A stretch of 26,506 bases of DNA from a virus: positions 1 to 26,506 of the IMG/VR virus record IMGVR_UViG_3300020430_000080; one strand, written 5' to 3'. This document shows, one piece after another, positions 7,401-16,100 of the stretch (the first letter of the stretch is position 1; the number at the start of each line of letters is the position of its first letter). A program made the translations under genes and the position numbers. The notes beneath the pieces are model-generated. The model had not been told where the DNA came from and made no database searches. It was given only the letters and a program-made list of their open reading frames with translations.

Positions 7401-7792
7401 TGACTATAGGTGGTAGAGGCGCTAACCGTAGTTTTCACGGTAAAATAGCTTCTTTTGTATCAACCACTCTTCGTGTTGGTGTAGCTATGCCTACTACTAC
7501 TGAAATAGAAATGATGATTACTGACCCAGTTAAGTGGTTGAATGACTACAAAGTAGGTGTTGAATTGCGCTTACCTTGGCATAATGTCAACTCAGGGTTC
7601 AATTTCTCATTGAATGACGGTTCTTCTGCTTATACTGCTCAAGTATGGTTAATGGGTGACGGTACTAATGATTCCTATTCAAACATGATAAGAAACCAAG
7701 TACAGCCTAATGACCAAAACTACACAAAACTTAACTTGATAAGCATGGTGAGTAATGATATTCAAAATGTTAATATTTCTGGTTTATCTTAG
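4403..7792 (+). CDS. Large tail fibre / receptor-binding adhesin
   Basis: A 1129-residue, Asn/Thr/Gly/Ser-rich, nearly Cys-free multidomain protein. The N-terminal ~100 residues are distinct (MAKIKIYGDID) and probably the virion-attachment part; a Gly-rich linker (PNTSGGDGSGTD) follows. The middle is beta-rich and includes an Ig-like/cadherin-like module (roughly residues 530-615) with the signature GGIPAWSLINGTTLFGTAPE. The C-terminal ~330 residues resemble a concanavalin A/LamG-like sandwich (HPWATVVVFKAD, then GRMNRQFTGYMTIGGRG), a common carbohydrate-binding fold in phage tips. It is followed at once by a terminator. Arg codon use changes abruptly in the last 230 codons (AGA to CGT/CGC), a sign of recombination in the presumed receptor-binding end. 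The role as adhesin is a strong inference from size, composition and domains. Confidence 0.75.
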   Translation: MAKIKIYGDIDSASIFFLNSTVDPKPMGTIIASLKSDEDRIVIQRTDRFEEDGVTFRTIFKRMNPSRICNKQGEELVDQLGYTTQQVIDYINEQSNLSPNTSGGDGSGTDLIGQSVCFSLDATSTSILLDNGQHFGVNTIKAVENGGNIDIVSIDSNETITHFTNLEVGNACVNGAVVNGGLNDVINTLNELFTVGAFTSVVITDPDATTIADVNGETDLGTAEGNNAIDPLGDDILGTTATHNNAAGYLSDNVIDQAGEYFTFDIAGKATYGFGLVHTQESYDAGYYSGNATYADPSNFCVGANSSHLGYQFSHHFHIGNAHASWTNYGANTAYNMGEAWYDHNNRFDLKEEWNNGDPVKVQVGINTLGFITISTLADDGVNWRLHARSSYPVPQGSSFRLGIKLQTTGARLRTQPKVHLLEPAAPTMYFRYIESPDGNFQYPLFATEEEANYYDTIEGGSGTSHTHVYVDDPTNTTWYMPDTNSTMTATVMPTNAQTFEGNAINWTEITSLTNSDLIPAAFTDTTITVDELSTVNYQLSPVDVGYTTSIGGIPAWSLINGTTLFGTAPEVTGDNVANPSDTTTVTVYRTNSYGTSQGTLTINITNLTAPAVTPINGVTHEGGTTLIDSDTMADGSVISIDNVVNNGNRFVIDKEWLDNYVLPKITSGSGTKSVWIGFETQGVTADYTAITNADFKVAYQFYCDDSSRANNNWRLKTHIQGSSFANVGIGGLTSGLYDYVFINEGSTLRAGALVASQGHNASTKVFDANSSDWNWTLYDSSSVGSQKIIIATDGTDLDLDLQYFNEYTEPTAPSILTNWNKALDFSGSSERAQQVVNDFYRVPMKMGNSSSTVSAPTAGQTVSSGHPWATVVVFKADTTNSNQHIWNLGEGSGSTDDNIYLRRDANRNIWFGWGRSGEINECYLTSISNAMSSWHGIYIGFNGTRLGSGHSAADIAACFDIRYTNSSSSWAAPVNISNETNWTTGGFGGRMNRQFTGYMTIGGRGANRSFHGKIASFVSTTLRVGVAMPTTTEIEMMITDPVKWLNDYKVGVELRLPWHNVNSGFNFSLNDGSSAYTAQVWLMGDGTNDSYSNMIRNQVQPNDQNYTKLNLISMVSNDIQNVNISGLS

Positions 7793-7798
7793 TGAAAT

Positions 7799-7831
7799 AA
7801 GGGGGAGGGTGTAAAAGCCCTTCCTTTTTTT
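7799..7831 (+). terminator. Rho-independent terminator after the large fibre gene
   Basis: AAGGGGGAGGG / loop TGTAAAAG / CCCTTCCTTT pairs over ten to eleven positions with G-U pairs, ending in seven T (7825-7831). It begins six bases after the fibre stop codon. Confidence 0.8.
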
Positions 7832-7844
7832 AAAAAGGGAAAAA

Positions 7845-8522
7845 ATGGAGAATATATTAAAAGTTTTAGCGGATAGCGTTGAAAATGAGTATTTATTAGT
7901 TATAGGCAGTGTTCTAATAACGTTTATCTTAAGTTTTAAAAAGAGTATACCAATTTGGGTAGAAAGGCTAACAAACATTAAAAACAGGCTAAACAGGTCT
8001 GCATTATTAAGTCATGACTTATTTAACACCTGTACTAGAGTTAAAAAAGAGGTTTCTTTAATGAAATTTTACACACATGGAATTTATGATGTTACAAAGT
8101 CAAAAATGTGTAGAGATTTTACTAATTACAAAGTAGATGTATGTGTAGAAGGGTTTAAGGAGGTTTTAAAGCTAAAGATTGAAAAAATGACACCTGACGC
8201 GTTTAAAAAACATATATTCGATTTACAGATAGATTTACATAATACCTACATAGATAAAATTAAAATAGACTGGATAAAAAAAGGTATTAAAGAGGACGAT
8301 GTTAACCACGTAATAAATTTATTTGAGGACTTTAGGTACGATGTTATTCAAGCATTTGAACATAGGATAAATTCAATCTTTGGAAGTACTACACATGAAA
8401 ACAATAACAGAAGGCTTTTAGCTATCTTTGAAATGTGGGCTTTTGGGATTGATATGTTACCTCGCGACATGCAGACTACTTTCGAAACTTTGAACGGTAG
8501 ATTCAAGGAAATTAAATATTAA
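7845..8522 (+). CDS. Membrane-anchored hypothetical protein
   Basis: A 225-residue protein with one hydrophobic helix at residues 16-31 (YLLVIGSVLITFILSF) preceded by a short acidic N-terminus and followed by positive charges, then a roughly 190-residue helical, charged soluble domain. The topology suggests an inner-membrane anchor with the bulk in the cytoplasm (positive-inside rule). It sits alone between the fibre terminator and the tail-completion genes. It is not an obvious holin, which would be smaller, nor a virion protein. Function unknown; candidates include a tail-assembly helper or a superinfection factor, both guesses. Confidence 0.65.
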   Translation: MENILKVLADSVENEYLLVIGSVLITFILSFKKSIPIWVERLTNIKNRLNRSALLSHDLFNTCTRVKKEVSLMKFYTHGIYDVTKSKMCRDFTNYKVDVCVEGFKEVLKLKIEKMTPDAFKKHIFDLQIDLHNTYIDKIKIDWIKKGIKEDDVNHVINLFEDFRYDVIQAFEHRINSIFGSTTHENNNRRLLAIFEMWAFGIDMLPRDMQTTFETLNGRFKEIKY

Positions 8523-8526
8523 TTTG

Positions 8527-8534
8527 TATATTTA
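8527..8534 (+). promoter_or_regulatory. -7-like box immediately before the start codon
   Basis: TATATTTA lies four bases before the ATG at 8539. If it is used as a promoter, transcription would begin at or next to the start codon, giving a leaderless message. The same placement recurs at 16134 and 23421. It may only be AT-rich spacer. Confidence 0.3.
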
Positions 8535-8538
8535 AAAC

Positions 8539-9021
8539 ATGGCTAAATATAATGATATTATAGATGAATTTAAGACGGTTGCAGACGCTTTTGACGCTGT
8601 AAACTATTTTGTATATGATAGGGTTAGCAGGGTTAATGGGAACTTACAGAATAAAGCCTATCCAATGATCTTAGTAAACTCAACTCCTAACCATGAAAGA
8701 GGCAGTAATAACAATAGTTTTTTACCTCGTAATAAACAATTTACATTTAATATCTTCTGTTATGGTGATTATAACACAGCAGAAAGAAAAATTAAAAACT
8801 TACAAGAAAAGCAAGGGGAAATAGACAACATACTTGACCAATACATAGCAGAATTAATTAAAAGAAACATAGACGGTTCTAATGGTTTTGACATTGTAAA
8901 TAATACTGCTTTGAGTGGTTTTTTAGCCCATGACGTACATAACGATAAGTTAGTACAGTCAACATACACTATAACTGTTAAGTTAGACTCAGACTGTGAA
9001 ACTGGTAACTTTACTTATTAA
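8539..9021 (+). CDS. Putative tail terminator / minor tail protein
   Basis: A 160-residue soluble alpha/beta protein. The pattern of an N-terminal helix (DIIDEFKTVADAFDAV), a strand with PMILVNSTPNHERG, a strand (FTFNIFCYGDY), a helix around QEKQGEIDNILDQYI, and a final TYTITVKLD strand resembles the small tail-terminator fold that caps the tail tube. It overlaps the next start by one base (TAATG at 9021) and is followed by an HK97 gp10-like protein, the usual partner in the head-tail completion block. The assignment is based on layout and size; direct similarity is not provable here. Confidence 0.55.
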   Translation: MAKYNDIIDEFKTVADAFDAVNYFVYDRVSRVNGNLQNKAYPMILVNSTPNHERGSNNNSFLPRNKQFTFNIFCYGDYNTAERKIKNLQEKQGEIDNILDQYIAELIKRNIDGSNGFDIVNNTALSGFLAHDVHNDKLVQSTYTITVKLDSDCETGNFTY

Positions 9022-9509
9022 TGGTAGATTTTCAAAAAGTAGGTAACTTTATAATAAAGGCTCTACAGATGGAGTTAATTGAGCAAGGCCATAAGGCTAC
9101 GGGTAACCTAGTTAATAGCTTTGAGCAAAGAGCTTTGTCCTTACCTAATTCCTTAGTGTTAGAAATACTAATGGATGACTACGGTACATATGTTAACAAC
9201 GGTAGACAAAAGGGAGGTAAGAAAGTACCTATTGATGTTTTAGTAGCATGGATAGAGCGCAAGGCTATTGTAAGTGGAGATAAAAAGGTTAAGAGTTTAG
9301 CTTTTGCTATTCAGCAGACTATACACAAAGAAGGTAGCCCTACTAAAGGGAGTTTTAGATTTAGTAATAACGGTAGAAGAAAGGGCTTCATTGACTTTGT
9401 TATAAGTGAAGAGTTAAACGATATTTACAACGAATTAGAAGAGCAAGTATTTAAAGGCTATGACGCTGCAATAGCTACAATAGTAAACGATTTTAACAGT
9501 AAAGCATAA
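9021..9509 (+). CDS. HK97 gp10-like tail completion / neck protein
   Basis: A 162-residue protein with features of the HK97 gp10/tail-completion family: an N-terminal helix followed by ATGNLVNSFE, the segment DYGTYVNNGRQKGGKKVP in which a conserved Tyr/Trp-Val and Gly-Arg lie before a Pro-rich turn, then a helix with LVAWIERK, and the later LAFAIQQTIHKEGSPTKGSF motif. Members of this family help to join tail tube and head. The start overlaps the previous stop (TAATG) and its own stop overlaps the next ATG the same way at 9507-9511, so the genes are co-translated. Confidence 0.7.
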   Translation: MVDFQKVGNFIIKALQMELIEQGHKATGNLVNSFEQRALSLPNSLVLEILMDDYGTYVNNGRQKGGKKVPIDVLVAWIERKAIVSGDKKVKSLAFAIQQTIHKEGSPTKGSFRFSNNGRRKGFIDFVISEELNDIYNELEEQVFKGYDAAIATIVNDFNSKA

Positions 9510-10732
9510 TGGCAATAACATTAATTAGTTCACCAACATTAGGAGTAGCTCAATCAGCTAACGGTGAAAAAGATAAAATGATTTTTAAATTTAGTAGTGA
9601 TGATGCTAATATAAAGTCATGCATTGTAGAAGTGTTGATAGACGGTGTTAGGGTTTCTGCTTTAAACGTTCAACCAGATTTAGGAACTACTGACGAATTT
9701 ACTGTAGTATTAAATGAGATAGTTAAAAACAATTTAGACTTTAAATTATATACAAGTGTTTTAAGTAATTACGACACTAACGACACAGGGCAAAAAGACT
9801 ATAATATAAAAGTATATGAGGTGGTTGATAACTCAGGATTATTAGAAACCAATTACGACCCTGACGATGCCAATAACAGCAATTACGACTATACAAGAAC
9901 AACAGACGCAATAGCTTTTAACGCTACTTTTAACGCTATACAGCAGAATAATTTTACTGTTTATGACTATCAGTTAGATGCTAATGATAAAAAGTTCTTA
10001 AATGACACGCCTAGTGTTAAAAATATAGAACTAGGACAGAGCGAGTACTTAGGTGTTTTATGGTATGATGGTACAGCTTCACAAAATTTTAAAGTAGAAA
10101 TATTAACATACAACTCTTCAGACGCTTTATTAAATACAGATTATATTAATATTACTGACTGGAACACTGGTTATACTGGTTTAAATTTTGACTTTTATTA
10201 CATAACTATACCCGTAGGCACTTCTAACCTAATAGCTGCTAGCGTTAGCCTTACTAACGTTGCTTATTATACTATAAGAATAGTTAATGATGGTGGTGAT
10301 GTTAGCGAGTTAAAAAGGTTTAATATAGTTGACTCATGCGAACAAGACGTACGTATACATTGGCAAAATAAATACGGAAAAAGAGATAGTTATACTTTCA
10401 AGGGTAACAAAAAAGAAAGTTTAAAACATAGTTCTTCTACATTTACAAAAGCGAAGAATGAAACTTACTCAGTAGATGACAGAGGTGTTAGCGTTATACA
10501 AAATATATCTAACTCTAATTTTACCGCGTACAGTAAAACAATAGGGCGTGAAGAGTACCATTGGTTAAGCGATATGCTTATAAATAAAAGAGCATGGGTA
10601 GAAATAGACGGCAATTATTTACCTATAATCATAGAAGACGGTACTTTCTTTAAGACTGATGAAAGGAATATGCCTATACAATTTGTTTTAGAGTATAGCT
10701 TTGCTAACGCTACAAAAGGACTAAAAGGATGA
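9509..10732 (+). CDS. Putative distal tail / baseplate protein
   Basis: A 407-residue beta-rich protein. The N-terminal ~130 residues look like a strand-rich tube-like domain, the middle contains a fibronectin/jelly-roll-like run of strands (about 165-265), and the C-terminal ~135 residues begin with CEQDVRIHWQNKYGKRDSYT, a motif that precedes the final domain. It lies between tail completion and the tail-tip gene and overlaps the latter by four bases (ATGA at 10729-10732). Position and length fit a Dit-like hub component of a siphovirus tail tip. I could not identify a specific family, so the name is inferred from context. Confidence 0.55.
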   Translation: MAITLISSPTLGVAQSANGEKDKMIFKFSSDDANIKSCIVEVLIDGVRVSALNVQPDLGTTDEFTVVLNEIVKNNLDFKLYTSVLSNYDTNDTGQKDYNIKVYEVVDNSGLLETNYDPDDANNSNYDYTRTTDAIAFNATFNAIQQNNFTVYDYQLDANDKKFLNDTPSVKNIELGQSEYLGVLWYDGTASQNFKVEILTYNSSDALLNTDYINITDWNTGYTGLNFDFYYITIPVGTSNLIAASVSLTNVAYYTIRIVNDGGDVSELKRFNIVDSCEQDVRIHWQNKYGKRDSYTFKGNKKESLKHSSSTFTKAKNETYSVDDRGVSVIQNISNSNFTAYSKTIGREEYHWLSDMLINKRAWVEIDGNYLPIIIEDGTFFKTDERNMPIQFVLEYSFANATKGLKG

Positions 10733-12990
10733 ATGAAGTAATTATAAGAATACTAGATAGCTCTAATAACGTTTTAGGTGATTTAGATTTAAAAGACTTT
10801 AACGACTTCCCTTTAGTTATTACTAAGGGTATTGTAAATCTTGATAATTTAAAAACTAGAACGGGTACTTATACTAAAACATTTAAAGTACCTAACACTA
10901 AAAACAATTCCACTTTACTTTCTAACGTAGATAATATAAACACTAGAAAAGATATTAATAACTCTTTAGACCGTAAACCATGCGCGATTATTGTTAATGG
11001 TAATGAGATTGAGAAAGGTTTTGTTCAGGTATCAAAAAGTTATAACGGTTTTGAAGTTGAAAACTTTGAGTTGGTTTTTTTTGGTAACAATATTGACTGG
11101 GTTAAACAAGCAGCAGAAAAAAAGCTTAATTCTTTAACTTTTGCAAATAATGCGCAAGTGTATAACCTAACAAGTATACAAGCTGCAAACTCAGCTACTC
11201 CATCTACATACGACCACTGTTATCCTTATATTTCAAGGGGTGGTACTGAGGGTATTAACACTTCTAAAGTAGAGGACTACTTCCCATGTTTTTATTTATC
11301 TAATACACTTAAAAGAGGTTTAAACGAGTTAGGGTGGAACGTTAATAGTAACTTTTTAAATGATGCTGATATTAACAAGTTAGCGTGTGATTTAAATGGA
11401 GATATGCGAGTATCTCAAAGCGTAGTAGATGATTCAAAGAGTAGATATTCAAGAACTTCCAATCTTGAGTTTTACGGTTCAAATGGGCCAACATTAGTTA
11501 AATTTCAAGACGATTCAACTTTTCCAAATGAAGACATTAAAAACAACTACAACCCTTCAACAGGTGAATACACTGTGCCTTCAACGGGTAGATATAACTT
11601 TTCATTATCATTAACTACTGGTGATTTTGCAGAACAATTTGGTTTAAAAAATGTTGATTTCAGGGTTATTTTAGCCTCTGGTACAGGTAATAATTATCAA
11701 GTTAACACGTTTTTAAAAACAGATAAAACGGTAGAGTTAAAAATAAGAAACGATGATTTAACTCAAGCTGATGATGAAACAAATGACATTGAATTATCAG
11801 CTATACTACAAAAGGGAGAAAAAGCCTGTATATTTATAACTTATCAACCGTTTATAGCTTCGGGTAGAGGCTATTTAAAGTCTAACTCAAGTTGTGAAGT
11901 TCAAAGAAGTTACGAATTAAAAGATGGTGATGATTTTAACCTAAATGAAGTCATACCAGATGATATTAAGTTAATAGATGTTATTAATGACTTTACTAGG
12001 ATGTTTAATATCTACTATTGGACTGATATAAAAACTAAAACTATCTACTTAGAGCCTCGAAACACCTTTTTTAAAGACACTATAGAAGCTTTAGATTGGT
12101 CTGATAAGTTAGCCCTTAATAAATCTTATGAAATTGATTACGTAAGTTCTTATAAGCGCAATATTAAGTTTTCTTACAAAGATTTAGATAGTGACGAATG
12201 GTTGAAGGGGTGGCAAAAGACTTACAAAAGAAAATATGGGGAATATACACACGAATTACCTAATAGATTTGGAGAAGGTACAACAGAAATAAAACTAGAT
12301 TTATTTAGTGCTAGTTATCAACATACAGCCGAAGAGGTAACACCTTCGGACGAAAGGCCATATACTACATTAAAGTATTGGAATGAATACAAAAAAGAGT
12401 ATCCAGACACCAGAATAAACGGCTATAATTCTAGAATATTTTTCTTTCAGTACGGGCAACAACAGGAATTAAATGGAGATTTAAGAACTTATTCTATTGA
12501 AGGTAATGAATCGAACGATATACCTTATGCTTCATTCGAAGAGTATAACAATACTACACCGCCTCAAAACCTAAGTTTTACAGGTGATGACGGGTTATTT
12601 AATACATACTACTCTAAAATGATGAAAAACATCGAAGAGGGTGGTAGATTAGTAGGTTATTTTAATTTAACGAGTGTAGACATAGATAATCTTGATTTCA
12701 GAAAATTAGTTTATATTAATGCACCTGCGCAAGCTAGAGGGTATTATTTAGTTGAAAGTGTAGAAGACTATAACCCTATAAAGAACGGGTTAACTAAAGT
12801 TAGTTTGTTTAAATTTGAAGATTTAGGTAGTGTAGACATAGACGATTCACAGCAAGGTAATAATAATAGTAGTGATGATAACGCCTCAGAAGAAACGTTA
12901 GACCCTATTTTCATAGAAAGAGATGGTTTATTAGTTGAGGTGTGGCACGAGTTATCAGACGGTACAGGATATAGACAAGTATTTAAATAA
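10729..12990 (+). CDS. Putative tail-tip / baseplate hub protein (Tal-like)
   Basis: A 753-residue protein. The N-terminal region (FPLVITKGIVNLDNLKTRTG, then TKTFKVPNTKNN) forms a beta-rich collar domain. About residues 405-450 read DDIKLIDVINDFTRMFNIYY followed by a strand ending LEPR, the signature order seen in baseplate hub proteins where a helix packs against a strand ending in an EPR/EPD turn. A jelly-roll-like stretch around 270-370 precedes it. The C-terminal ~50 residues contain a Ser/Asn/Asp-rich linker (DDSQQGNNNSSDDNASEE) and a short tail domain. It starts within the previous gene (ATGA overlap) and ends five bases before the tape measure gene. Host-cell puncture or a tail-lysin role is possible but no catalytic motif is visible. 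Confidence 0.6.
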   Translation: MNEVIIRILDSSNNVLGDLDLKDFNDFPLVITKGIVNLDNLKTRTGTYTKTFKVPNTKNNSTLLSNVDNINTRKDINNSLDRKPCAIIVNGNEIEKGFVQVSKSYNGFEVENFELVFFGNNIDWVKQAAEKKLNSLTFANNAQVYNLTSIQAANSATPSTYDHCYPYISRGGTEGINTSKVEDYFPCFYLSNTLKRGLNELGWNVNSNFLNDADINKLACDLNGDMRVSQSVVDDSKSRYSRTSNLEFYGSNGPTLVKFQDDSTFPNEDIKNNYNPSTGEYTVPSTGRYNFSLSLTTGDFAEQFGLKNVDFRVILASGTGNNYQVNTFLKTDKTVELKIRNDDLTQADDETNDIELSAILQKGEKACIFITYQPFIASGRGYLKSNSSCEVQRSYELKDGDDFNLNEVIPDDIKLIDVINDFTRMFNIYYWTDIKTKTIYLEPRNTFFKDTIEALDWSDKLALNKSYEIDYVSSYKRNIKFSYKDLDSDEWLKGWQKTYKRKYGEYTHELPNRFGEGTTEIKLDLFSASYQHTAEEVTPSDERPYTTLKYWNEYKKEYPDTRINGYNSRIFFFQYGQQQELNGDLRTYSIEGNESNDIPYASFEEYNNTTPPQNLSFTGDDGLFNTYYSKMMKNIEEGGRLVGYFNLTSVDIDNLDFRKLVYINAPAQARGYYLVESVEDYNPIKNGLTKVSLFKFEDLGSVDIDDSQQGNNNSSDDNASEETLDPIFIERDGLLVEVWHELSDGTGYRQVFK

Positions 12991-12995
12991 TAATT

Positions 12996-15896
12996 ATGGC
13001 AAAGACAATAGCAATAAAAGTAGATTTACAAGGAACTGAAGCACAGAAAAAGAAACTTGCTAAGTTAGAAGCAGAAGTTAAAAGTTTAACTCAAAGAAGA
13101 AATGAACTTAATAAATCATTAAAAAAAGGTACTATATCTTTAACTGATTACGGTAAAGAAATAGCAAAGATTAACACTAAGTTAAAAGCTAACAGACGCG
13201 AAATGTTAGTAGCTAGGGAAAACATCTTAGGATTAGACAGTTTTACTAAAAAACTAGGTAAAAGCTTTTCTAAATTAGGTACTTCTATTGCGGGTGCTTT
13301 TATTGGTATGTTTGCTGTCCAAAAGTTTTTTCAAGTAATAAGTGATGGGGTAAAAACTGTAGCGGAATTTGAACAACAAATGGCCAATGTAAAAGCTATC
13401 ACTGGCGCTACTGCTGAGGAATTTGCTAAACTAGAAAAGTCTGCTAAAGAGTTGGGTGCCTCTACACAATTTACAGCGTCAGAAGTTGGAAAACTACAAG
13501 AGGAATACGCTAAACTAGGTTTTAGTACTCAACAAATATTAGACGCTTCAGAGGCTACTTTAGAACTTGCTACGGCTACAGGTTCAGACCTTGCACAGTC
13601 TGCAAAAGTTGCAGCCGCTACTATTAACGGTTTTAGACTAGAGGCTAAAGATACACAGAGAATAGTGGACGTTATGGCTAAGTCATTTACATCTAGTGCT
13701 TTAGATTTAAGTAAGTTTGAAGTAGCTATGAGCGCTGTTGCTCCCGTTGCTGCTACTGTTGGAATGACATTAGAAGAAACTACAGCAAGTTTAGGTGTTT
13801 TAGTTGACGCTGGTTTTGACGCCTCTACTGCTGGTACTGCTTTGCGTAATATTTTATTAGATACCCAAAAGGCTGGTATTAGTGTTAGTGAGGCGTTTAA
13901 TCAAATTAAAGCGAGTGCAGACCCATCTAGCGCGGCTCTTGATTTATTTGGTAAGAGAGGTGCCGCTGTAGCTATAACTTTAGCCAATAGCACTGATAAA
14001 ACAGCAAACTTTACTAGAGAGCTTAAAAATGCTCAAGGTGCTGCTGAGGCTATGGCTAGAATAGTAGGAGACACTTTAGAAGGTGATGTTAAAAGATTAA
14101 ATTCAGCATGGGAAGGATTAATATTAAATCTAGGTGAAAACGGAGAAGATTTATTTAGAGATATAGTACAGGGCGCCACTGATTTAATAAGTACACTAGG
14201 CGACTTAACTAAAAACATACATGCTGAATCAGACGCCATGCAAGAACAAGGTGTTAAAGTAAATGCTTTAGCTAGTAGAATAGTAAAACTAAAAGAAGGT
14301 GATGAAGAAAGATTAAAACTTTTAAACGAGTTAAATATATTAAACCCTGAGTTGTTAAAAGGTCAAGACTTACAGAAAGTTAGTAATGACCAATTAACGC
14401 TAAGTTTAAAAAAGAGTAATCAAGAATTAATTAAAAATATCATCTTAAAAAGAGAGCAAGAAGAGTTAGCTGAACAAGCTGCTGAAGTTGCTGAAATTGA
14501 AAGAAATAAATTAAAAGATGAAATTAAGGCTCAAGAGTTATTAGGTCAGATAAGACTAAAAGCATTAACTAGTATCGAGCTTGCTAACCAAAGAGGTAAA
14601 GATACAGAAGTAACTAAAACTAGAAGAGCGCAATTAGCTATACTTCAACAAACTAATTTAACATGGCAAGAACAAGCACAACTATTAGCAGACGTTAACC
14701 AAGCTAGTTTTAGAAGTGAAGAGGTGGCTGAATTGTTTGCTCTTAGAAGAAGCACTAGAAGACTTAACGAAGACTTAAAAGAAGAGGGTGATATTCTAGC
14801 TGAAATTGAAAAAAGGGCAGAAGCTTTAGAAAAGAGATTTGGCACTAACACTAAAGAGACTGAGGAGAACACAGAAGAGGTTAAGAAAAACAATGTGGCT
14901 AATACTAAACGTGTTGAAATATTAGAAGATATTAACCAAGAGTTAGAAGAGGTTGAAGACCCTTTAGATAGTCCTGAGTTTAATGAGGATGACTACAAGA
15001 AAGCCTCTAAAGATAGATTTGATTTTCTACTAAAGGATAGTGAAAAACTAGGTGAGTTAAGAGATAAAGAGCAAGAAAAAGAAGTATCTCAATTCGCTGA
15101 AACTGCTAATAAAAAATTACAGTTAGAGGTTGAGTTTGAAAAACAGTTAAGAAACGAAAAAATAGCACTAGCAGAACAAACGGCTAACGCTTTAATAAGT
15201 GTTAGTAATAGACGTGTAGAACGTCAAAAAACACTTGAGTTAGCTGCTTTAGATGCTCAGTTAGAACAAGGTTTAATATCTCAAGACGAATTTGAAAAGA
15301 AAAGAGAAGAGATAGAACGTAAGGCGTTTAATAAGCAAAAGAAACTAGAAATAGCACAGATAGCTATTAGTTTAGCTAGAGAAATAGCCTCGATTAATGC
15401 TAACGCTGCTGCTAACCCTGCTAACGCTGTTACTTTTGGTGCCGCTGGTGTTTCTCAGGCGTCTGTATTAACTGGATTAGCCGTTGCTAGGTCTGCCGTA
15501 CAAGCTGGTATTGTAGCCTCTCAGAGATTTGCGGAAGGTGGATATACTGGTGATGGTTTCGGTAGCCCAGATAGTACAGGATTTAAACAAGCGGGTGTAG
15601 TTCATGAAGGTGAATACGTAGTCCCTAAACACGTATTAGAGTCTCAGAGAGGAGGTCAATTAGTTAGTGCTTTAGAGTCTATGAGAATGAATAAGCCAGT
15701 ATCTTTCCCTAATGTTGGATTTGCTAACGGTGGTTTTACTAGTGGTTCAAATATGGACTTAACAGATATGGAAAACAGGATTTCTAAAGCTGTTATAAGT
15801 TCGATAGGTGCAATTCAAGTTCAAAACGTTGCCACTGACACAACTACTGAAGCGATAAAGATTAGCAATATTCAGAGTGAGGCTTCTTTTGGGTAA
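12996..15896 (+). CDS. Tail tape measure protein (TP901 type)
   Basis: A 966-residue protein that sets tail length and is ejected with the DNA. The N-terminal 80 residues are a coiled coil; a hydrophobic segment sits at about 94-115 (LGTSIAGAFIGMFAVQKFF). Residues ~120-375 form the TP901 core, with EFEQQMANVKAITGATAEEF, LGASTQFTASEVG and LGVLVDAGFDASTAGTALRN all in family-typical order. A long charged coiled coil (about 410-790) follows, then a small Ala-rich hydrophobic region (~800-845) and the characteristic GGYTGDGFG and AGVVHEGEYVVPKHVL motif near residues 850-885. At roughly 1.5 angstrom per residue the tail would be near 145 nm. It ends the tail operon and is followed by a terminator. 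Confidence 0.92.
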   Translation: MAKTIAIKVDLQGTEAQKKKLAKLEAEVKSLTQRRNELNKSLKKGTISLTDYGKEIAKINTKLKANRREMLVARENILGLDSFTKKLGKSFSKLGTSIAGAFIGMFAVQKFFQVISDGVKTVAEFEQQMANVKAITGATAEEFAKLEKSAKELGASTQFTASEVGKLQEEYAKLGFSTQQILDASEATLELATATGSDLAQSAKVAAATINGFRLEAKDTQRIVDVMAKSFTSSALDLSKFEVAMSAVAPVAATVGMTLEETTASLGVLVDAGFDASTAGTALRNILLDTQKAGISVSEAFNQIKASADPSSAALDLFGKRGAAVAITLANSTDKTANFTRELKNAQGAAEAMARIVGDTLEGDVKRLNSAWEGLILNLGENGEDLFRDIVQGATDLISTLGDLTKNIHAESDAMQEQGVKVNALASRIVKLKEGDEERLKLLNELNILNPELLKGQDLQKVSNDQLTLSLKKSNQELIKNIILKREQEELAEQAAEVAEIERNKLKDEIKAQELLGQIRLKALTSIELANQRGKDTEVTKTRRAQLAILQQTNLTWQEQAQLLADVNQASFRSEEVAELFALRRSTRRLNEDLKEEGDILAEIEKRAEALEKRFGTNTKETEENTEEVKKNNVANTKRVEILEDINQELEEVEDPLDSPEFNEDDYKKASKDRFDFLLKDSEKLGELRDKEQEKEVSQFAETANKKLQLEVEFEKQLRNEKIALAEQTANALISVSNRRVERQKTLELAALDAQLEQGLISQDEFEKKREEIERKAFNKQKKLEIAQIAISLAREIASINANAAANPANAVTFGAAGVSQASVLTGLAVARSAVQAGIVASQRFAEGGYTGDGFGSPDSTGFKQAGVVHEGEYVVPKHVLESQRGGQLVSALESMRMNKPVSFPNVGFANGGFTSGSNMDLTDMENRISKAVISSIGAIQVQNVATDTTTEAIKISNIQSEASFG

Positions 15897-15919
15897 AACG
15901 TTATTTTATCACGTAATAC

Positions 15920-15953
15920 AAAGGGTAGAGTTTTTAACACTCTCCCTTTTTTT
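15920..15953 (+). terminator. Rho-independent terminator after the tape measure gene
   Basis: AAAGGG-T-AGAGT / loop TTTTAAC / ACTCT-CCCTTT forms an eleven-pair stem with a single bulged T, followed by a seven-T run (15947-15953). It separates the tail module from the control island and the capsid module. Confidence 0.8.
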
Positions 15954-15994
15954 ATGAAAAAACCAACACGCAAAACAACAAACAAATAACAAAG

Positions 15995-16010
15995 GTAATT
16001 ATCTAATTAC
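15995..16010. promoter_or_regulatory. 16-bp perfect dyad, candidate operator
   Basis: GTAATTA and TAATTAC are perfect inverted copies separated by TC. The size and spacing fit a dimeric repressor or activator binding site. The HTH-like gene at 16542 would be the nearest candidate partner; this link is speculative. Confidence 0.55.
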
Positions 16011-16016
16011 TAATAA

Positions 16017-16045
16017 GTTATAAGGTTTTTAAAAACGTAGATAAC
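16017..16045. promoter_or_regulatory. Nested dyad around a 12-bp palindrome
   Basis: GTTTTTAAAAAC at 16025-16036 is a perfect 12-bp palindrome; it is flanked by GTTAT (16017-16021) and its reverse complement ATAAC (16041-16045). There is no T-run suitable for termination, so an operator is more likely than a terminator. Confidence 0.55.
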
Positions 16046-16056
16046 AAACTAACTAA

Positions 16057-16100
16057 CAATCAAATAACAATCAAATAACAAACGAATAACAACAACTAAT
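16057..16100. repeat. 11-bp direct repeats (iteron-like)
   Basis: Four consecutive 11-bp units: CAATCAAATAA (16057-16067), CAATCAAATAA (16068-16078), CAAACGAATAA (16079-16089) and CAACAACTAAT (16090-16100). The first two are identical, the third has two changes, and the fourth is degenerate. The period is about one helical turn, so a protein would bind all copies on the same face of the DNA. Confidence 0.65.

Noticed and set aside
15954-15989. 11-residue basic frame after the tape measure terminator
   Set aside because: Too short, starts in the terminator T-run and runs into the A/C-rich spacer.
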